Under the pieces are notes generated by a model. That model did no database searches. It was not told the origin of the DNA and saw nothing but the letters and a program-made list of their open reading frames with translations. The position numbers and the translations under genes were made by a program. This document shows positions 43,769 through 53,129 of a stretch of DNA of 64,000 nt, one piece after another (the stretch's first letter is position 1; the number at the start of each line of letters is the position of its first letter). Source of the DNA: Halalkalibacter alkalisediminis (GTDB lineage Bacteria > Bacillota > Bacilli > Bacillales > Bacillaceae_D); the NCBI RefSeq assembly GCF_028610705.1, contig NZ_JAQQWT010000005.1:184030-248029 (forward strand). The letters run 5' to 3'.

Positions 43769-45013
43769 ATGGAAACAAACAAAAGTATAAAAATAACGGT
43801 CGATAACGTGACCAAAGTCTTCGGAAAAAATGTCAAACAAGCTATCAAACAGCTAGAAGACGGCAAATCGAAAACGGAAATTTTGGATCAAACTGGTTGT
43901 ACCATCGGTGTAAACCAAGCTAGCTTTGACGTTTACACAGGAGAGATCTTCGTCATCATGGGGCTTTCTGGGAGTGGTAAATCTACTCTTGTCCGCTTAC
44001 TCAATCGTCTCATTGAACCAACGACTGGAAAAGTAACCATTGACGGGCAAGATGTCGTCAATATGTCAAATGAGCAGCTTCGCGAAGTACGCAGAAAGAA
44101 AATTAGTATGGTCTTTCAGAAATTTGCTTTGCTGCCGCATTATACCGTATTAGAAAACGCTGAATATGGATTAGAAATACAAGGAGCACCGAAAGCGAAG
44201 CGAACAGAACAAGCACTTGAATCATTGGAACTAGTTGGCTTAAAAGGTTATGAAAATCAATACCCTAGCCAATTAAGTGGCGGAATGCAGCAGCGTGTAG
44301 GGCTTGCAAGGGCGCTCGCTAACAATCCTGATGTGTTACTAATGGACGAAGCCTTTAGTGCACTCGACCCATTAATCCGAAAAGATATGCAAGATGAACT
44401 TTTAGAGCTACAATCGTCTGTTGAAAAAACGATTGTCTTTATTACACATGATTTAGATGAAGCGTTACGAATTGGCGACCGAATTGCCTTAATGAAAGAT
44501 GGAAACATCGTTCAAATTGGAACGCCTGAAGAAATTTTAATGAACCCATCTAATCAATATGTAGAGAAATTTGTCGAGGATGTTGATTTATCAAAAGTAC
44601 TAACTGCTTCTCACATTATGAAACGGCCTGAAACCGTTCAAGTTGATAAAGGTCCACGTGTGGCTCTTCAGCTTATGAAAAAGCTTGGCATTTCATCGAT
44701 TTATGTGGTCGACAAACAGAAAAAATTGCTCGGGGCGATCACAGCAACCGATGCATCTTCTGCCATTGAAAACAAGAAAACGATTGATGACGTTATGATC
44801 AAAGATCTCACGACGGTGCTTCCTGAAACGCACCTGATTGATTTATTTGATAAAGTCTCAGAAGCATCGGTTCCGGTTGCGGTTACAGATGAAAATCAAC
44901 GACTTAAAGGCATCCTCGTAAAAGGCGCTGTCATTGGCGCTCTAGCAGGAAACCATGAACACATTAATCTCCTTGCTGATGAGCAAGTTGACTCTACTAA
45001 GGGGGTGAACTAA
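43769..45013 (+). CDS. opuAA: Glycine betaine ABC transporter ATP-binding protein OpuAA
   Basis: 414 aa. ABC ATPase with Walker A GLSGSGKST (residues 65-73), signature LSGGMQQRVGLARAL and Walker B VLLMDEAFSAL, followed by two CBS domains (about residues 275-400) that sense ionic strength in OpuA systems. It energises osmoprotectant import. First gene of a three-gene operon; opuAB starts immediately after its stop. Confidence 0.95.
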   Translation: METNKSIKITVDNVTKVFGKNVKQAIKQLEDGKSKTEILDQTGCTIGVNQASFDVYTGEIFVIMGLSGSGKSTLVRLLNRLIEPTTGKVTIDGQDVVNMSNEQLREVRRKKISMVFQKFALLPHYTVLENAEYGLEIQGAPKAKRTEQALESLELVGLKGYENQYPSQLSGGMQQRVGLARALANNPDVLLMDEAFSALDPLIRKDMQDELLELQSSVEKTIVFITHDLDEALRIGDRIALMKDGNIVQIGTPEEILMNPSNQYVEKFVEDVDLSKVLTASHIMKRPETVQVDKGPRVALQLMKKLGISSIYVVDKQKKLLGAITATDASSAIENKKTIDDVMIKDLTTVLPETHLIDLFDKVSEASVPVAVTDENQRLKGILVKGAVIGALAGNHEHINLLADEQVDSTKGVN

Positions 45014-45862
45014 TTGGAAGACTTTATTCCAAAACTCCCTTTAGCTGACATCATTGATGTATTTGTAGCATGGTTAACGTCGAATTTAAGCGGCGTATTT
45101 GATGTAATAAGTGTGATTTTACGAGGAGTCGTTGATGGGATTGAGTGGATTCTTATTTTACCTCCGCCTCTTCTATTAATCTTGTTGATTGCCCTACTTG
45201 CTTGGAAAACGAGTAAATGGCGAGTCGCTCTGTTTGCCGTAGTCGGTCTGCTCCTTATATGGAATCTAGGTTACTGGGAATCGATGATTAAAACTTTGGC
45301 TCTCGTACTTACGGCGGTATTTGTCACCATTCTTATAGGCATTCCTATTGGGATTTGGGCATCCCAAAGCAAAAAGGCCCGACAAGTCGTCACTCCCATT
45401 TTAGATTTAATGCAGACAATGCCAGCCTTTGTCTACTTAATACCAGCGATTTTCTTCTTTAATATTGGGGTTGTACCTGGTGTGTTTGCATCTGTTATAT
45501 TTGCGATGCCACCGACGATTAGGCTAACAATTCTCGGAATTCAACAAGTTCCGGAAGACCTCATTGAAGCAACCAACGCGTTTGGTTCGACAACGAAGCA
45601 ACGTTTATTAAAAGTTCAACTGCCTCTTGCCATGCCAACGATCATGGCAGGAATTAACCAAAGTATCATGCTCGCTCTCTCAATGGTTGTGATTGCAGCC
45701 ATGGTTGGTGCACCTGGACTTGGAACGGAAGTGTACCGGGCCGTTACACAAATTAAAACGGGTGTTGGTTTTGAAGCGGGTCTAGCTATTGTGATCATTG
45801 CGATCATTTTAGACCGGATCACTCAAAATATAGGAAAGAAAAAACAAGGGGGAACACATTAA
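45014..45862 (+). CDS. opuAB: Glycine betaine ABC transporter permease OpuAB
   Basis: 282 aa with six to seven membrane segments and the binding-protein-dependent permease loop EDLIEATNAFGSTTKQRLLK. Starts with TTG behind GGGGGTG, directly after opuAA, and its stop overlaps the opuAC start by one base (TAATG). It forms the membrane channel of the betaine importer. Confidence 0.94.
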   Translation: MEDFIPKLPLADIIDVFVAWLTSNLSGVFDVISVILRGVVDGIEWILILPPPLLLILLIALLAWKTSKWRVALFAVVGLLLIWNLGYWESMIKTLALVLTAVFVTILIGIPIGIWASQSKKARQVVTPILDLMQTMPAFVYLIPAIFFFNIGVVPGVFASVIFAMPPTIRLTILGIQQVPEDLIEATNAFGSTTKQRLLKVQLPLAMPTIMAGINQSIMLALSMVVIAAMVGAPGLGTEVYRAVTQIKTGVGFEAGLAIVIIAIILDRITQNIGKKKQGGTH

Positions 45863-46794
45863 TGTTTAAGAAATTACTAGGTTTCACAACCGCATCTGTT
45901 TTAGCTTTAGGTTTAGCTGCTTGCGGAAGCGAGGATGCTACAACAGAAGAGACACCTGCAGAGAATGGTGCAGCAACGGAGGAAACATCTGCACACATTG
46001 GCGAGCAAGTTGACTTTGAAATTATCGGGATTGATCCAGGTGCAGGTCTGATGAACATTACCATTAATGACGTCTTACCTGAATATGGTCTAGAAGATGA
46101 TTGGACGGTTGTCGAAAGTTCTGGAGCTGCCATGGCTGCTGCATTATCAAGTGCTTATGAAAATGAAGAGCCGATTATTGTAACAGGTTGGAGCCCACAC
46201 TGGAAGTTCTCTGACTTCGATTTGAAATATTTAGAAGATCCATTAAACCTGTATGGTGGAGCTGAAGATGTTCATACCATCGCTCGTTTAGGACTAGAAG
46301 ATGACCATCCAAATGCTTATGCTGTTTTAAATCAATTCCAATGGGAGCCTGAGCATATTGAATATGTAATGGCACTAATTAATGAAGGCACCGACCCAGC
46401 TGAAGCTGCAGAGCAATTTGCAAATGAGTATGCTGACTTAGTTGCCACTTGGACAGACGGCGTTGATTCTGTTGACGGAGATGAGCTTACCCTTCTATAT
46501 GTTGCATGGGATGATGTTATCGCAGGTACAAATGTGGTAGGATCTGTACTAGAATCTGTTGGATATGATGTTGAACTTACTCAAGTGGATGCAGGTCCAA
46601 TGTGGGCAGGTGTAGCAACAGGCAGTGGTGATGCAACAGTTGGCGCTTGGTTACCAACAACACACGCAGACTACTATGCACAATATGAAGATGATTTTGA
46701 GGATCTTGGTTCAAACCTTCATGGTACTGCACTTGGCTTAGTTGTTCCAACATATATGGACATTGATTCCATTGAAGATTTAGTTGTAGAATAA
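45862..46794 (+). CDS. opuAC: Glycine betaine-binding lipoprotein OpuAC
   Basis: 310 aa. Lipoprotein signal with Cys21 in LGLAACGSE, an acidic Thr/Glu-rich linker, then an OpuAC-type binding fold containing IIVTGWSPHWKFSDFDLKYL with aromatic-cage tryptophans and a second Trp-rich block VDAGPMWAGVATGSGDATVG. The very acidic composition is common in halo- or alkaliphilic relatives. It delivers betaine-like compounds to OpuAB. Confidence 0.94.
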   Translation: MFKKLLGFTTASVLALGLAACGSEDATTEETPAENGAATEETSAHIGEQVDFEIIGIDPGAGLMNITINDVLPEYGLEDDWTVVESSGAAMAAALSSAYENEEPIIVTGWSPHWKFSDFDLKYLEDPLNLYGGAEDVHTIARLGLEDDHPNAYAVLNQFQWEPEHIEYVMALINEGTDPAEAAEQFANEYADLVATWTDGVDSVDGDELTLLYVAWDDVIAGTNVVGSVLESVGYDVELTQVDAGPMWAGVATGSGDATVGAWLPTTHADYYAQYEDDFEDLGSNLHGTALGLVVPTYMDIDSIEDLVVE

Positions 46795-46802
46795 ATGAAG
46801 GA

Positions 46803-46832
46803 AGCCAGAGCTTAACATGCTCTGGCTTTTTT
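46803..46832 (+). terminator. Terminator after opuAC
   Basis: Stem AGCCAGAGC/GCTCTGGCT, 7-nt loop, followed by TTTTTC. Confidence 0.93.
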
Positions 46833-46904
46833 CATGTGAACCAAGACAAACCTGTAATTCTGTTGGAGTTCTATTCATTCTTATATCAGCTTTTTGACGC
46901 GCTT

Positions 46905-47010
46905 ATTTTCAGGATGTTAAGGCTTCATTCAAGCTTTGACTCCCTGTCTTCCCTCTTTCCAAGGTTTTAGGGCTTCATCCTCTATTTCCAGGCTCTTAGC
47001 ACTCCATCTC
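46905..47010. repeat. Three degenerate ~26-bp repeats
   Basis: Related segments TTTTCAGGATGTTAAGGCTT (46906), TTTCCAAGGTTTTAGGGCTT (46956) and TTTCCAGGCTCTTAGCACTC (46985) are each followed by a CATYC-like end. They fill the gap between the opuA terminator and aguB. No function is known. Confidence 0.5.
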
Positions 47011-47042
47011 TCATTCACTACACTATAAAGAACTCCACTTTA

Positions 47043-47918
47043 TTACACCGTCAATTCTCCATCATAAGACGTTATAATCTTATACAAATCCGGTCTGCGG
47101 TCTCTGAAGATGCCCCACTCGATTCGTTGATGGTCAAGTGCATCTAGATCAAACTCAGCCACTAAAACGGTTTCCTCCGTACGCCCAGCTTCTTCCATTT
47201 TATTTCCTTCGGGACCAGCAATGAACGATGAACCATAGAATGTAATCTTAGAATCCTCATCTTCCTCTACACCGATCCGATTCGAAGCAATGACTGGCAC
47301 TAGGTTGGATGCAGCATGTCCTAGCATGCACGTTTGCCAGTGGTCTTTTGAATCAATCGTTGAATCATGTGGTTCTGAACCGATTGCTGTTGGATAAAAG
47401 AGAATCTCAGCTCCCATTAGAACCATGCAGCGAGCTGCTTCTGGATACCACTGATCCCAGCAAACCCCAATTCCGATCTTCCCATAACGCGTATCCCAAA
47501 CTTTAAAGCCGGTATCCCCTGGATTAAAGTAGAATTTCTCCTCATAACCGGGTCCATCAGGAATATGACTTTTTCGATAAACACCAAGCACTTCCCCATC
47601 TGCATCAATGACAGCTAAGGAGTTGTATCTAGCATTGTTTTTCTTTTCATAAAAGCTAATCGGAAGCACGACCTCAAGCTCCTTAGCTATTTTTTTAAAG
47701 TGGTTAACCGCTTTGTTTTTCTCAAGTTCCGTCGCATATGAATAATAGTCAGCCTTTTCCTTTTGACAGAAATATGGGCTTTCAAATAGTTCTTGAATTT
47801 GTATGATTTGAGCACCTTTACTTGCGGCCGCGCGAACTAGTTCTTCCGCTTTTTTAATATTATCTTCTACACAACCTTGATCACCCATTTGTGTTGCTGC
47901 CACTTTCACTTTTCTCAC
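47043..47918 (-). CDS. aguB: N-carbamoylputrescine amidase
   Basis: 291 aa, nitrilase superfamily. It hydrolyses N-carbamoylputrescine to putrescine, CO2 and ammonia. The catalytic triad is visible: Glu43 in IQELFESPYF, Lys116 in YRKSHIPDGPGY, Cys153 in GIGVCWDQWYPEAAR. The GTG at 47918 is chosen over a GTG nine bases upstream that lies inside the ribosome binding site. It follows aguA after 23 bases, completing a two-step pathway. Confidence 0.95.
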   Translation of the reverse strand: MRKVKVAATQMGDQGCVEDNIKKAEELVRAAASKGAQIIQIQELFESPYFCQKEKADYYSYATELEKNKAVNHFKKIAKELEVVLPISFYEKKNNARYNSLAVIDADGEVLGVYRKSHIPDGPGYEEKFYFNPGDTGFKVWDTRYGKIGIGVCWDQWYPEAARCMVLMGAEILFYPTAIGSEPHDSTIDSKDHWQTCMLGHAASNLVPVIASNRIGVEEDEDSKITFYGSSFIAGPEGNKMEEAGRTEETVLVAEFDLDALDHQRIEWGIFRDRRPDLYKIITSYDGELTV

Positions 47919-47941
47919 GCTAATCACCTCTACTTCTATTA

Positions 47942-48967
47942 TTAAGCTTTAATCATTTGCTGAGTCGTACAATGAACATTGCCGCCCTCTTTAATAATGG
48001 CCATGCCATCTATTGTGCGTATTTTCCTGTCAGGGAATGTAGCTTGTAATACATCGATGGCTTTTTGATCGTTTTCTACAGCCTCCCCGCCAAATACAGG
48101 AAGAATAATTCCACCATTCACAAAATAAAAATTAAGGTAGCTAAGGGTTAAGCGGCTTTCCTCAAAATGTGCTTCTTTTGGCTGTTCGATTTCTATGATC
48201 TCCAGTTTCCGACCTTTCGCATCAGTAGCATTACGTAAAATCTCCAAATTTTCCTGTGTAATCTGATAGTTATCATCACTAGGATCATGACACACCTGCA
48301 TAATCACTTTTCCTGGCGCTGCAAAACAGGCAATGTTATCGACATGACCGTCTGTCTCATCTCCACTTAATCCTTTCTTTAACCAGATGATCGCTTCAAC
48401 AGCGAGGTAATCTTTTAAATACTGTTCGACCAATTCTTTTGTTAAATCGGGGTTCCGGTTTGGATTGAGCAGACACTCTTCCGTTGTAATGAGGGTTCCT
48501 TCGCCGTCAACATGGAACGAACCACCTTCCATCACAATTTGAGCGTCAAAACGTTTTACACCAAAGTGCTCAAGAACTTTCGGCGCTACTTGATCATCTA
48601 AATCCCAAGGACTGTATTTCTCACCCCATGCATTAAATACCCAATTAATTCCTGCAACCTTGCCTTCTTCGGTCTTGATGAATGTTGGTCCATTATCGCG
48701 GAACCAGGCATCGTTATGCTTAATAGGAAGTAAATCTACTTGCTCATTAGCGAATAGCGCTTTTAATTCTTCTATATCTTCTGGATTGCTTACGACGGTA
48801 ACTGGTTCAAATTCTGCGATTGCTCGTACCAACTCAACGTAACCATCCCAAACCATTTTATAGTCATTAGGATACACCATTGAATCTTGAACAGGCCAAG
48901 AAATAAACGTCCGCTCGTGGGGTGTCCACTCTGCTGGCATTTTATAACCTAAATCTTTTGGATACAT
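47942..48967 (-). CDS. aguA: Agmatine deiminase
   Basis: 341 aa, PPAD-like fold. It converts agmatine to N-carbamoylputrescine and ammonia. Motifs: MPAEWTPHERTFISWPV, HNDAWFRDNGPTFI, GGSFHVDGEGTLITTEECLL, DETDGHVDNIACF and the catalytic Cys333 in EGGNVHCTTQQM. First gene of the aguA-aguB pair. The route yields putrescine and nitrogen from agmatine. No arginine decarboxylase is visible in the window. Confidence 0.96.
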   Translation of the reverse strand: MYPKDLGYKMPAEWTPHERTFISWPVQDSMVYPNDYKMVWDGYVELVRAIAEFEPVTVVSNPEDIEELKALFANEQVDLLPIKHNDAWFRDNGPTFIKTEEGKVAGINWVFNAWGEKYSPWDLDDQVAPKVLEHFGVKRFDAQIVMEGGSFHVDGEGTLITTEECLLNPNRNPDLTKELVEQYLKDYLAVEAIIWLKKGLSGDETDGHVDNIACFAAPGKVIMQVCHDPSDDNYQITQENLEILRNATDAKGRKLEIIEIEQPKEAHFEESRLTLSYLNFYFVNGGIILPVFGGEAVENDQKAIDVLQATFPDRKIRTIDGMAIIKEGGNVHCTTQQMIKA

Positions 48968-49182
48968 GTAGTCATCTCTCTCTTTACATTTATATTTTCT
49001 TAAGCTTTAAGAAACATCATATAACAAACTTTCCTCATTCTCAAATGTAACTTCTAACTTCCCTTATAAGTATGTTTTCTCCAATTAAATGACAGGATCA
49101 CTTCGATAGTTAGCGCCTAATTTTATCGGTCACGAAACGAATCCTAACAAGATTACGTTTAACAAATGATTCCAAAACAGGT

Positions 49183-49260
49183 AAGTCGAAACATTTCAAA
49201 ATTCGACTTCAGCTTTCAACAAAAATTACATCTCTACTAGTTTTATACTCCTAGTAGAGA
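49183..49260 (+). other. Two hairpins in the leader of the L,D-transpeptidase gene
   Basis: An 8-bp stem AAGTCGAA/TTCGACTT (49183-49209) and a perfect 10-bp stem TCTCTACTAG/CTAGTAGAGA (49231-49260) precede the gene; the second ends ten bases before the ribosome binding site. Possible roles are mRNA stability or translation control. The rest of 48968-49182 shows no gene. Confidence 0.6.
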
Positions 49261-49280
49261 CTACTTACTGGAGGGTTATG

Positions 49281-51194
49281 ATGAAAAAATTAACTATTTT
49301 TATTGTTTTCCTGCTTTCCTTTTTTCTATTCAGTCAAACGACTTTTGCCAACTCTACTAATCAATTAATCATGATCAACAAGGCGACAAATCAACTAGCC
49401 TATTATAATAATGGAAAAATGGTCAAGACGTTTAAAGTTGCCACCGGAAGGCAAAATGGCTTTACGCCCGAAGGAACGTTTAAAGTGGTCAACAAAATAA
49501 AAAATCGTCCTTATTATAAAGACAACATTGCCGGCGGTGACCCGCGAAATCCCCTCGGTGACCGTTGGCTTGGTTTGAATGCAAGAGGTACACATGGCAC
49601 CACTTATGCGATTCATGGCAATAACAATTCTAAATCAATTGGAACTTATGCGAGCGCTGGCTGTATTCGTATGTATAATGATGAAATTCGTTGGTTATTT
49701 GACCAAGTTAAAGTAAACACTCCTGTTGTCATTACAAACACGAAACAATCCTTTGACACGATCGCTGCAATACACGGCTACAATGTTGAGAGTAAACTAA
49801 GCAAAGTATCCGTGTCCACCAAGAGTCCACAACCTACGAACACATCCATAACAATCAACGCTAACACTTCAAGTGGAAAAGACCCATTATTTAAGTACGC
49901 CATCTATGATGGTTCAAAATGGACGACACTAAAAGATTACTCATCTAGTAAATCAATAAACTGGAAACCAACCAAGGCAGGTTCCTATAAAATTAAAGTT
50001 CAAGTTAAAAGTAAAAAGTCGACGAAAAAGTTTGATGATGAAAAAGTCATTAACTACAACATTTTTACGCCGGCAAGTATAAAGTCTGTCAAAACAAGTG
50101 TAGTCAGTCCACAACCTACGAACACGAGTATCTCAATCTCAGCTAACAGTAATAGCAACCAAAATAACCTATTCAAATTCTCCGTGTACAACGGGGAAAA
50201 ATGGACGACGATTAAAGATTTTTCTTCTGCTACTAAAGTAAACTGGAAGCCTTCTAAAGCTGGTTCCTATAAAGTCAAAGTTCAGACAAAACACAAGAAG
50301 TCGAAAAAGAAATTTGACTCTGAAAAGACGATCCATTATCACGTATACGACGCAGCTAAAGTCACATCGTTTACGACAGATAAAACAGGCCCAAGTCCCG
50401 ACAACTCGACGATTGTTCTCACGGCTAAATCAAATAAGGATTCAAACAACTTATTTAAGTTTCTTGTACATGATGGTTCTAAGTGGAAGACAATTAAAGA
50501 TTTCTCTTCTACTTCAAAAGTGAATTGGAAACCTTCTAAGGCGGGAACGTATCAACTAAAAGTACAAGTAAAACATAAATCTTCTAAGAAAACGTATGAT
50601 CAGCAAAAAGAAATTAACTATGTGATCTACAAAAAAGCAACTATTGAAGCCGTCCAAACAGATAAAGTAAGTCCGCAATTTGCTAAAGCAAACATTGTTG
50701 TCTCAGCTAAGAACGTTAACAAAGATCACCTATACAAATTTTTAATTCATGATGGTACCGAGTGGAAAACGGTCCAAGATTATTCTAATCAAGCGAGCTA
50801 TAATTGGAGTCCGAACCATGACGGCCGCTATAAAGTGAAAATAGAAGTAAGGCACAAGTTGTCCAAAGAGAAGTACGATGACTTTAAGGAAGTGGAGTAT
50901 TATATTAACAAACCAGTTACGTTACAACAGTTAACACCGACGATCCGTGAGCACGCAGCAGGTCACCCGTTAACGATTAGTGCAATCGCAACAGGCGGCA
51001 CAGAATTGCAATACAAATTTGAACTACTGCAAAACTCTACTTGGGTTACTTTACGGGATTTCGATCCATCTAATACATTTGAATGGATTCCCCCTAATGA
51101 GAGTGGCGACTACACGATTCGTGTCTTAGTGAAGGAAAAGGGTTCACCTAATGAATTCGATGCTGTCCTTGAGCAGACATATTCCCTTCAATAA
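49281..51194 (+). CDS. Secreted L,D-transpeptidase with five tandem beta-sandwich repeats
   Basis: 637 aa. Signal peptide (residues 1-24, cleavage after FAN or similar), then a YkuD catalytic domain with His112 (AIHGNN) and Cys128 in SAGCIRMYN. It should cross-link or modify peptidoglycan. From about residue 172 to the end come five copies of an ~85-residue repeat with the core LFKFxxxDGxxWKTxxDFS, then NWKPxxAGxYxxKVQVKxKxS. These resemble Y_Y_Y-type domains. The last copy is most divergent. The repeats are lysine-rich, suggesting wall or polymer binding. The second ATG (49281) is better spaced from GGAGGG than the first (49278). Confidence 0.92.
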   Translation: MKKLTIFIVFLLSFFLFSQTTFANSTNQLIMINKATNQLAYYNNGKMVKTFKVATGRQNGFTPEGTFKVVNKIKNRPYYKDNIAGGDPRNPLGDRWLGLNARGTHGTTYAIHGNNNSKSIGTYASAGCIRMYNDEIRWLFDQVKVNTPVVITNTKQSFDTIAAIHGYNVESKLSKVSVSTKSPQPTNTSITINANTSSGKDPLFKYAIYDGSKWTTLKDYSSSKSINWKPTKAGSYKIKVQVKSKKSTKKFDDEKVINYNIFTPASIKSVKTSVVSPQPTNTSISISANSNSNQNNLFKFSVYNGEKWTTIKDFSSATKVNWKPSKAGSYKVKVQTKHKKSKKKFDSEKTIHYHVYDAAKVTSFTTDKTGPSPDNSTIVLTAKSNKDSNNLFKFLVHDGSKWKTIKDFSSTSKVNWKPSKAGTYQLKVQVKHKSSKKTYDQQKEINYVIYKKATIEAVQTDKVSPQFAKANIVVSAKNVNKDHLYKFLIHDGTEWKTVQDYSNQASYNWSPNHDGRYKVKIEVRHKLSKEKYDDFKEVEYYINKPVTLQQLTPTIREHAAGHPLTISAIATGGTELQYKFELLQNSTWVTLRDFDPSNTFEWIPPNESGDYTIRVLVKEKGSPNEFDAVLEQTYSLQ

Positions 51195-51243
51195 AAAAAG
51201 CCCGCGAAAAAGGTACGGTTTTTACCTTTTTCGCGGGCTTTTA
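51193..51243. terminator. Terminator after the L,D-transpeptidase gene
   Basis: Long stem AAAGCCCGCGAAAAAGGTA with its complement, flanked by A-run and TTTTA. Confidence 0.93.
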
Positions 51244-51365
51244 AGCAATGGGCGGGGTTTCTCAATCCGCTGGCGCGCAACGTGTGGAGCCATTGCTGCT
51301 TCCTCAAATCTGCTAAAAAGATTTTTTCAGTGCCCTCGAAAACCCTACCTTTTTCTGTAACTTTT

Positions 51366-51381
51366 TGTTTCACGTGAAACA
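51366..51381. promoter_or_regulatory. parS site (Spo0J/ParB binding), second copy
   Basis: TGTTTCACGTGAAACA, identical to the site at 34885, directly adjoining the stop codon of the GNAT gene. Confidence 0.95.
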
Positions 51382-51813
51382 TCATATATTTCGTTCCATC
51401 ATGGTTGAGACATCGTGGAACCCTAATTTATCATATAATTTCTTTGCATTGTTACCCGCGAACACATTGAGTTGAACTTTTCCGAAACCCTTTTTTTTAC
51501 AAATCTCAAGAGCATACCTCATTAAAGCCTCTCCACAACCATGCTTTCTCCATCTTGGTAGTACATATAGCTCTAAGATCATACCGATAACTTCTTCTTT
51601 GTAGGGCATTTGCGTTTCACCGATTAATATCCAGCCACACAGCACTCCTTTTTCTACTATGACATGGTATTCACCTTTGTAATGTTGAGTCATATCGTAA
51701 TTAATCATCTGAGCATTGCCATTCATATACCCTAGCGTCGCTTCCTGTTGAACAATAGGTGCATAACTTTGAATGAAATGTAATTCTTGATTGCTCGCTC
51801 TCCTTATCAACAT
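51382..51813 (-). CDS. GNAT family N-acetyltransferase
   Basis: 143 aa. Acetyl-CoA-binding motif A is LYVLPRWRKHGCGEALMRYA, followed by GFGKVQLNVFAGNNAKKLY and KLGFHDVSTMM. Substrate unknown. GAGGGGAAGG precedes the ATG. It ends at a parS site. Confidence 0.88.
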   Translation of the reverse strand: MLIRRASNQELHFIQSYAPIVQQEATLGYMNGNAQMINYDMTQHYKGEYHVIVEKGVLCGWILIGETQMPYKEEVIGMILELYVLPRWRKHGCGEALMRYALEICKKKGFGKVQLNVFAGNNAKKLYDKLGFHDVSTMMERNI

Positions 51814-51936
51814 GTCGTCCTTCCCCTCTCCATCAACCTCTCCATTACTTTATTCATTTATTATTTAGGACGTTCTTAATTGCTAATTGATCTGATCATG
51901 TTATGCTAGAGGAAAGAAAAAATTAGGGTGATTCAA

Positions 51937-52494
51937 ATGAAAAATTGGGTTTCTACAACGGAAAAAAGCAATTTTTTAAAATGGTTTTTACAACAACATC
52001 AACTTAAACATAAAGATGCGCGCATTTTAATTGAATATTTACTTAAACAACATCCTATTCTCGAGAACCTAACTTTTACAAGTTCGATTAAACCAGCTGA
52101 GAAATCGGTCATCATCTCAAGCATGCAATCGGATCAGCCCGGGTTTGTTTATTACAATGGAAAGACTAAAACGGAAGATGTCTCTAAGGCACTCGGAGAT
52201 TTAATGAGCAATCCTGCAGATAAATTAAATATCGTCTTACATTTTTATGGGAAACAGTCAAACCAACGCTATCTTCAACTTGTTGAACCGACTACGAATT
52301 ATTTTGTTCGGCATAAACAATTTCAAGAGTACTCAAAAGAGGTTAACAGTTTAATAGAGAAATCTCTAATTGAGCAGGAGATTAAAAAGGTAAGAGATGA
52401 AATTGATGCCGCCTTAGACCAGAATGATAAGCAATTATTTAACAGATTAGTAGAAAGATTAACAGAGCTAAAAGAAATCGAAAAGAACAAATAA
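51937..52494 (+). CDS. ypiB: UPF0302 family protein YpiB
   Basis: 185 aa. WVSTTEKSNFLKWFLQQHQL at the N-terminus and DAALDQNDKQLFNRLVERL at the C-terminus are the recognisable parts of the YpiB/UPF0302 family, including the IDEAL-like tail. Molecular function is not established. In B. subtilis ypiB lies elsewhere (aro/qcr region), so this may be a second copy. ATG at 51937 follows AGGGTGAT. Confidence 0.8.
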   Translation: MKNWVSTTEKSNFLKWFLQQHQLKHKDARILIEYLLKQHPILENLTFTSSIKPAEKSVIISSMQSDQPGFVYYNGKTKTEDVSKALGDLMSNPADKLNIVLHFYGKQSNQRYLQLVEPTTNYFVRHKQFQEYSKEVNSLIEKSLIEQEIKKVRDEIDAALDQNDKQLFNRLVERLTELKEIEKNK

Positions 52495-52612
52495 TCCATT
52501 AAACGGATGCCTCCATGTGATTTATGGTAGAGCTCGTCAATACCCAAGCGGATACTTTTTCTTACGCGATGTACAGTTAAATCGCTAATTTAGCAAGCAG
52601 CGTTACATGCAT

Positions 52613-52650
52613 AAAAGCCCTTTTCTTCCATTTTAGAAAAGGGCTTTCTT
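52613..52650. terminator. Terminator between ypiB and the thiol-oxidase genes
   Basis: Stem AAAAGCCCTTTTCT/AGAAAAGGGCTTT with an 8-nt loop, usable in both directions. Confidence 0.9.
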
Positions 52651-52655
52651 CGTGT

Positions 52656-53129
52656 CTATTGATTTAAAACATAGTCATTAAAAAATTGCATGAACTCCTC
52701 ATTTGAGGCCGCACCGACAATTCGTCCTTCCTCCACTCCATTATCAAAGTGGACAACCGTCGGGGTCGAATTTAAGTTATATTTATCCCAACCTTGTTCA
52801 AACTCTTTTAGGTTATATTGAACGAGATTAATTCCGGCATCCTCTGCTAATGGTGCTAAGCGAGGCGTTGTTTCCTTACAGAACTGACAAGTTGAACTGT
52901 AAAAATAAACGGTGACCGCTTCATTGTTTGCAAGCGTATCTTCTAATTCTTCAGGTAGAATAATATTTTGATAGTTTTCATCATTCATAATTTCAATTGT
53001 GGCTGGATGTAACTGGCTTTTCCCAAACGGATTACCTGCCGACTTTTGCGTTTGTTGCACGTTATTAACAACAATTAAGGCAACAAATAAAAGAATGACA
53101 ACACTTCCAAAAATGACAATTTTCTTCAT
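52656..53129 (-). CDS. Membrane-anchored thioredoxin-like protein
   Basis: 157 aa. N-terminal membrane anchor (about residues 4-22), then a thioredoxin fold with active site CQFC in YFYSSTCQFCKETTPRLAPL and the cis-Pro loop STPTVVHFDNG. It starts inside the stop of bdbC (ATGA), so it is the probable exported partner that BdbC re-oxidises or that receives electrons from it. The family resembles the Bdb/thioredoxin proteins used for disulphide formation outside the cell. Confidence 0.88.
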   Translation of the reverse strand: MKKIVIFGSVVILLFVALIVVNNVQQTQKSAGNPFGKSQLHPATIEIMNDENYQNIILPEELEDTLANNEAVTVYFYSSTCQFCKETTPRLAPLAEDAGINLVQYNLKEFEQGWDKYNLNSTPTVVHFDNGVEEGRIVGAASNEEFMQFFNDYVLNQ

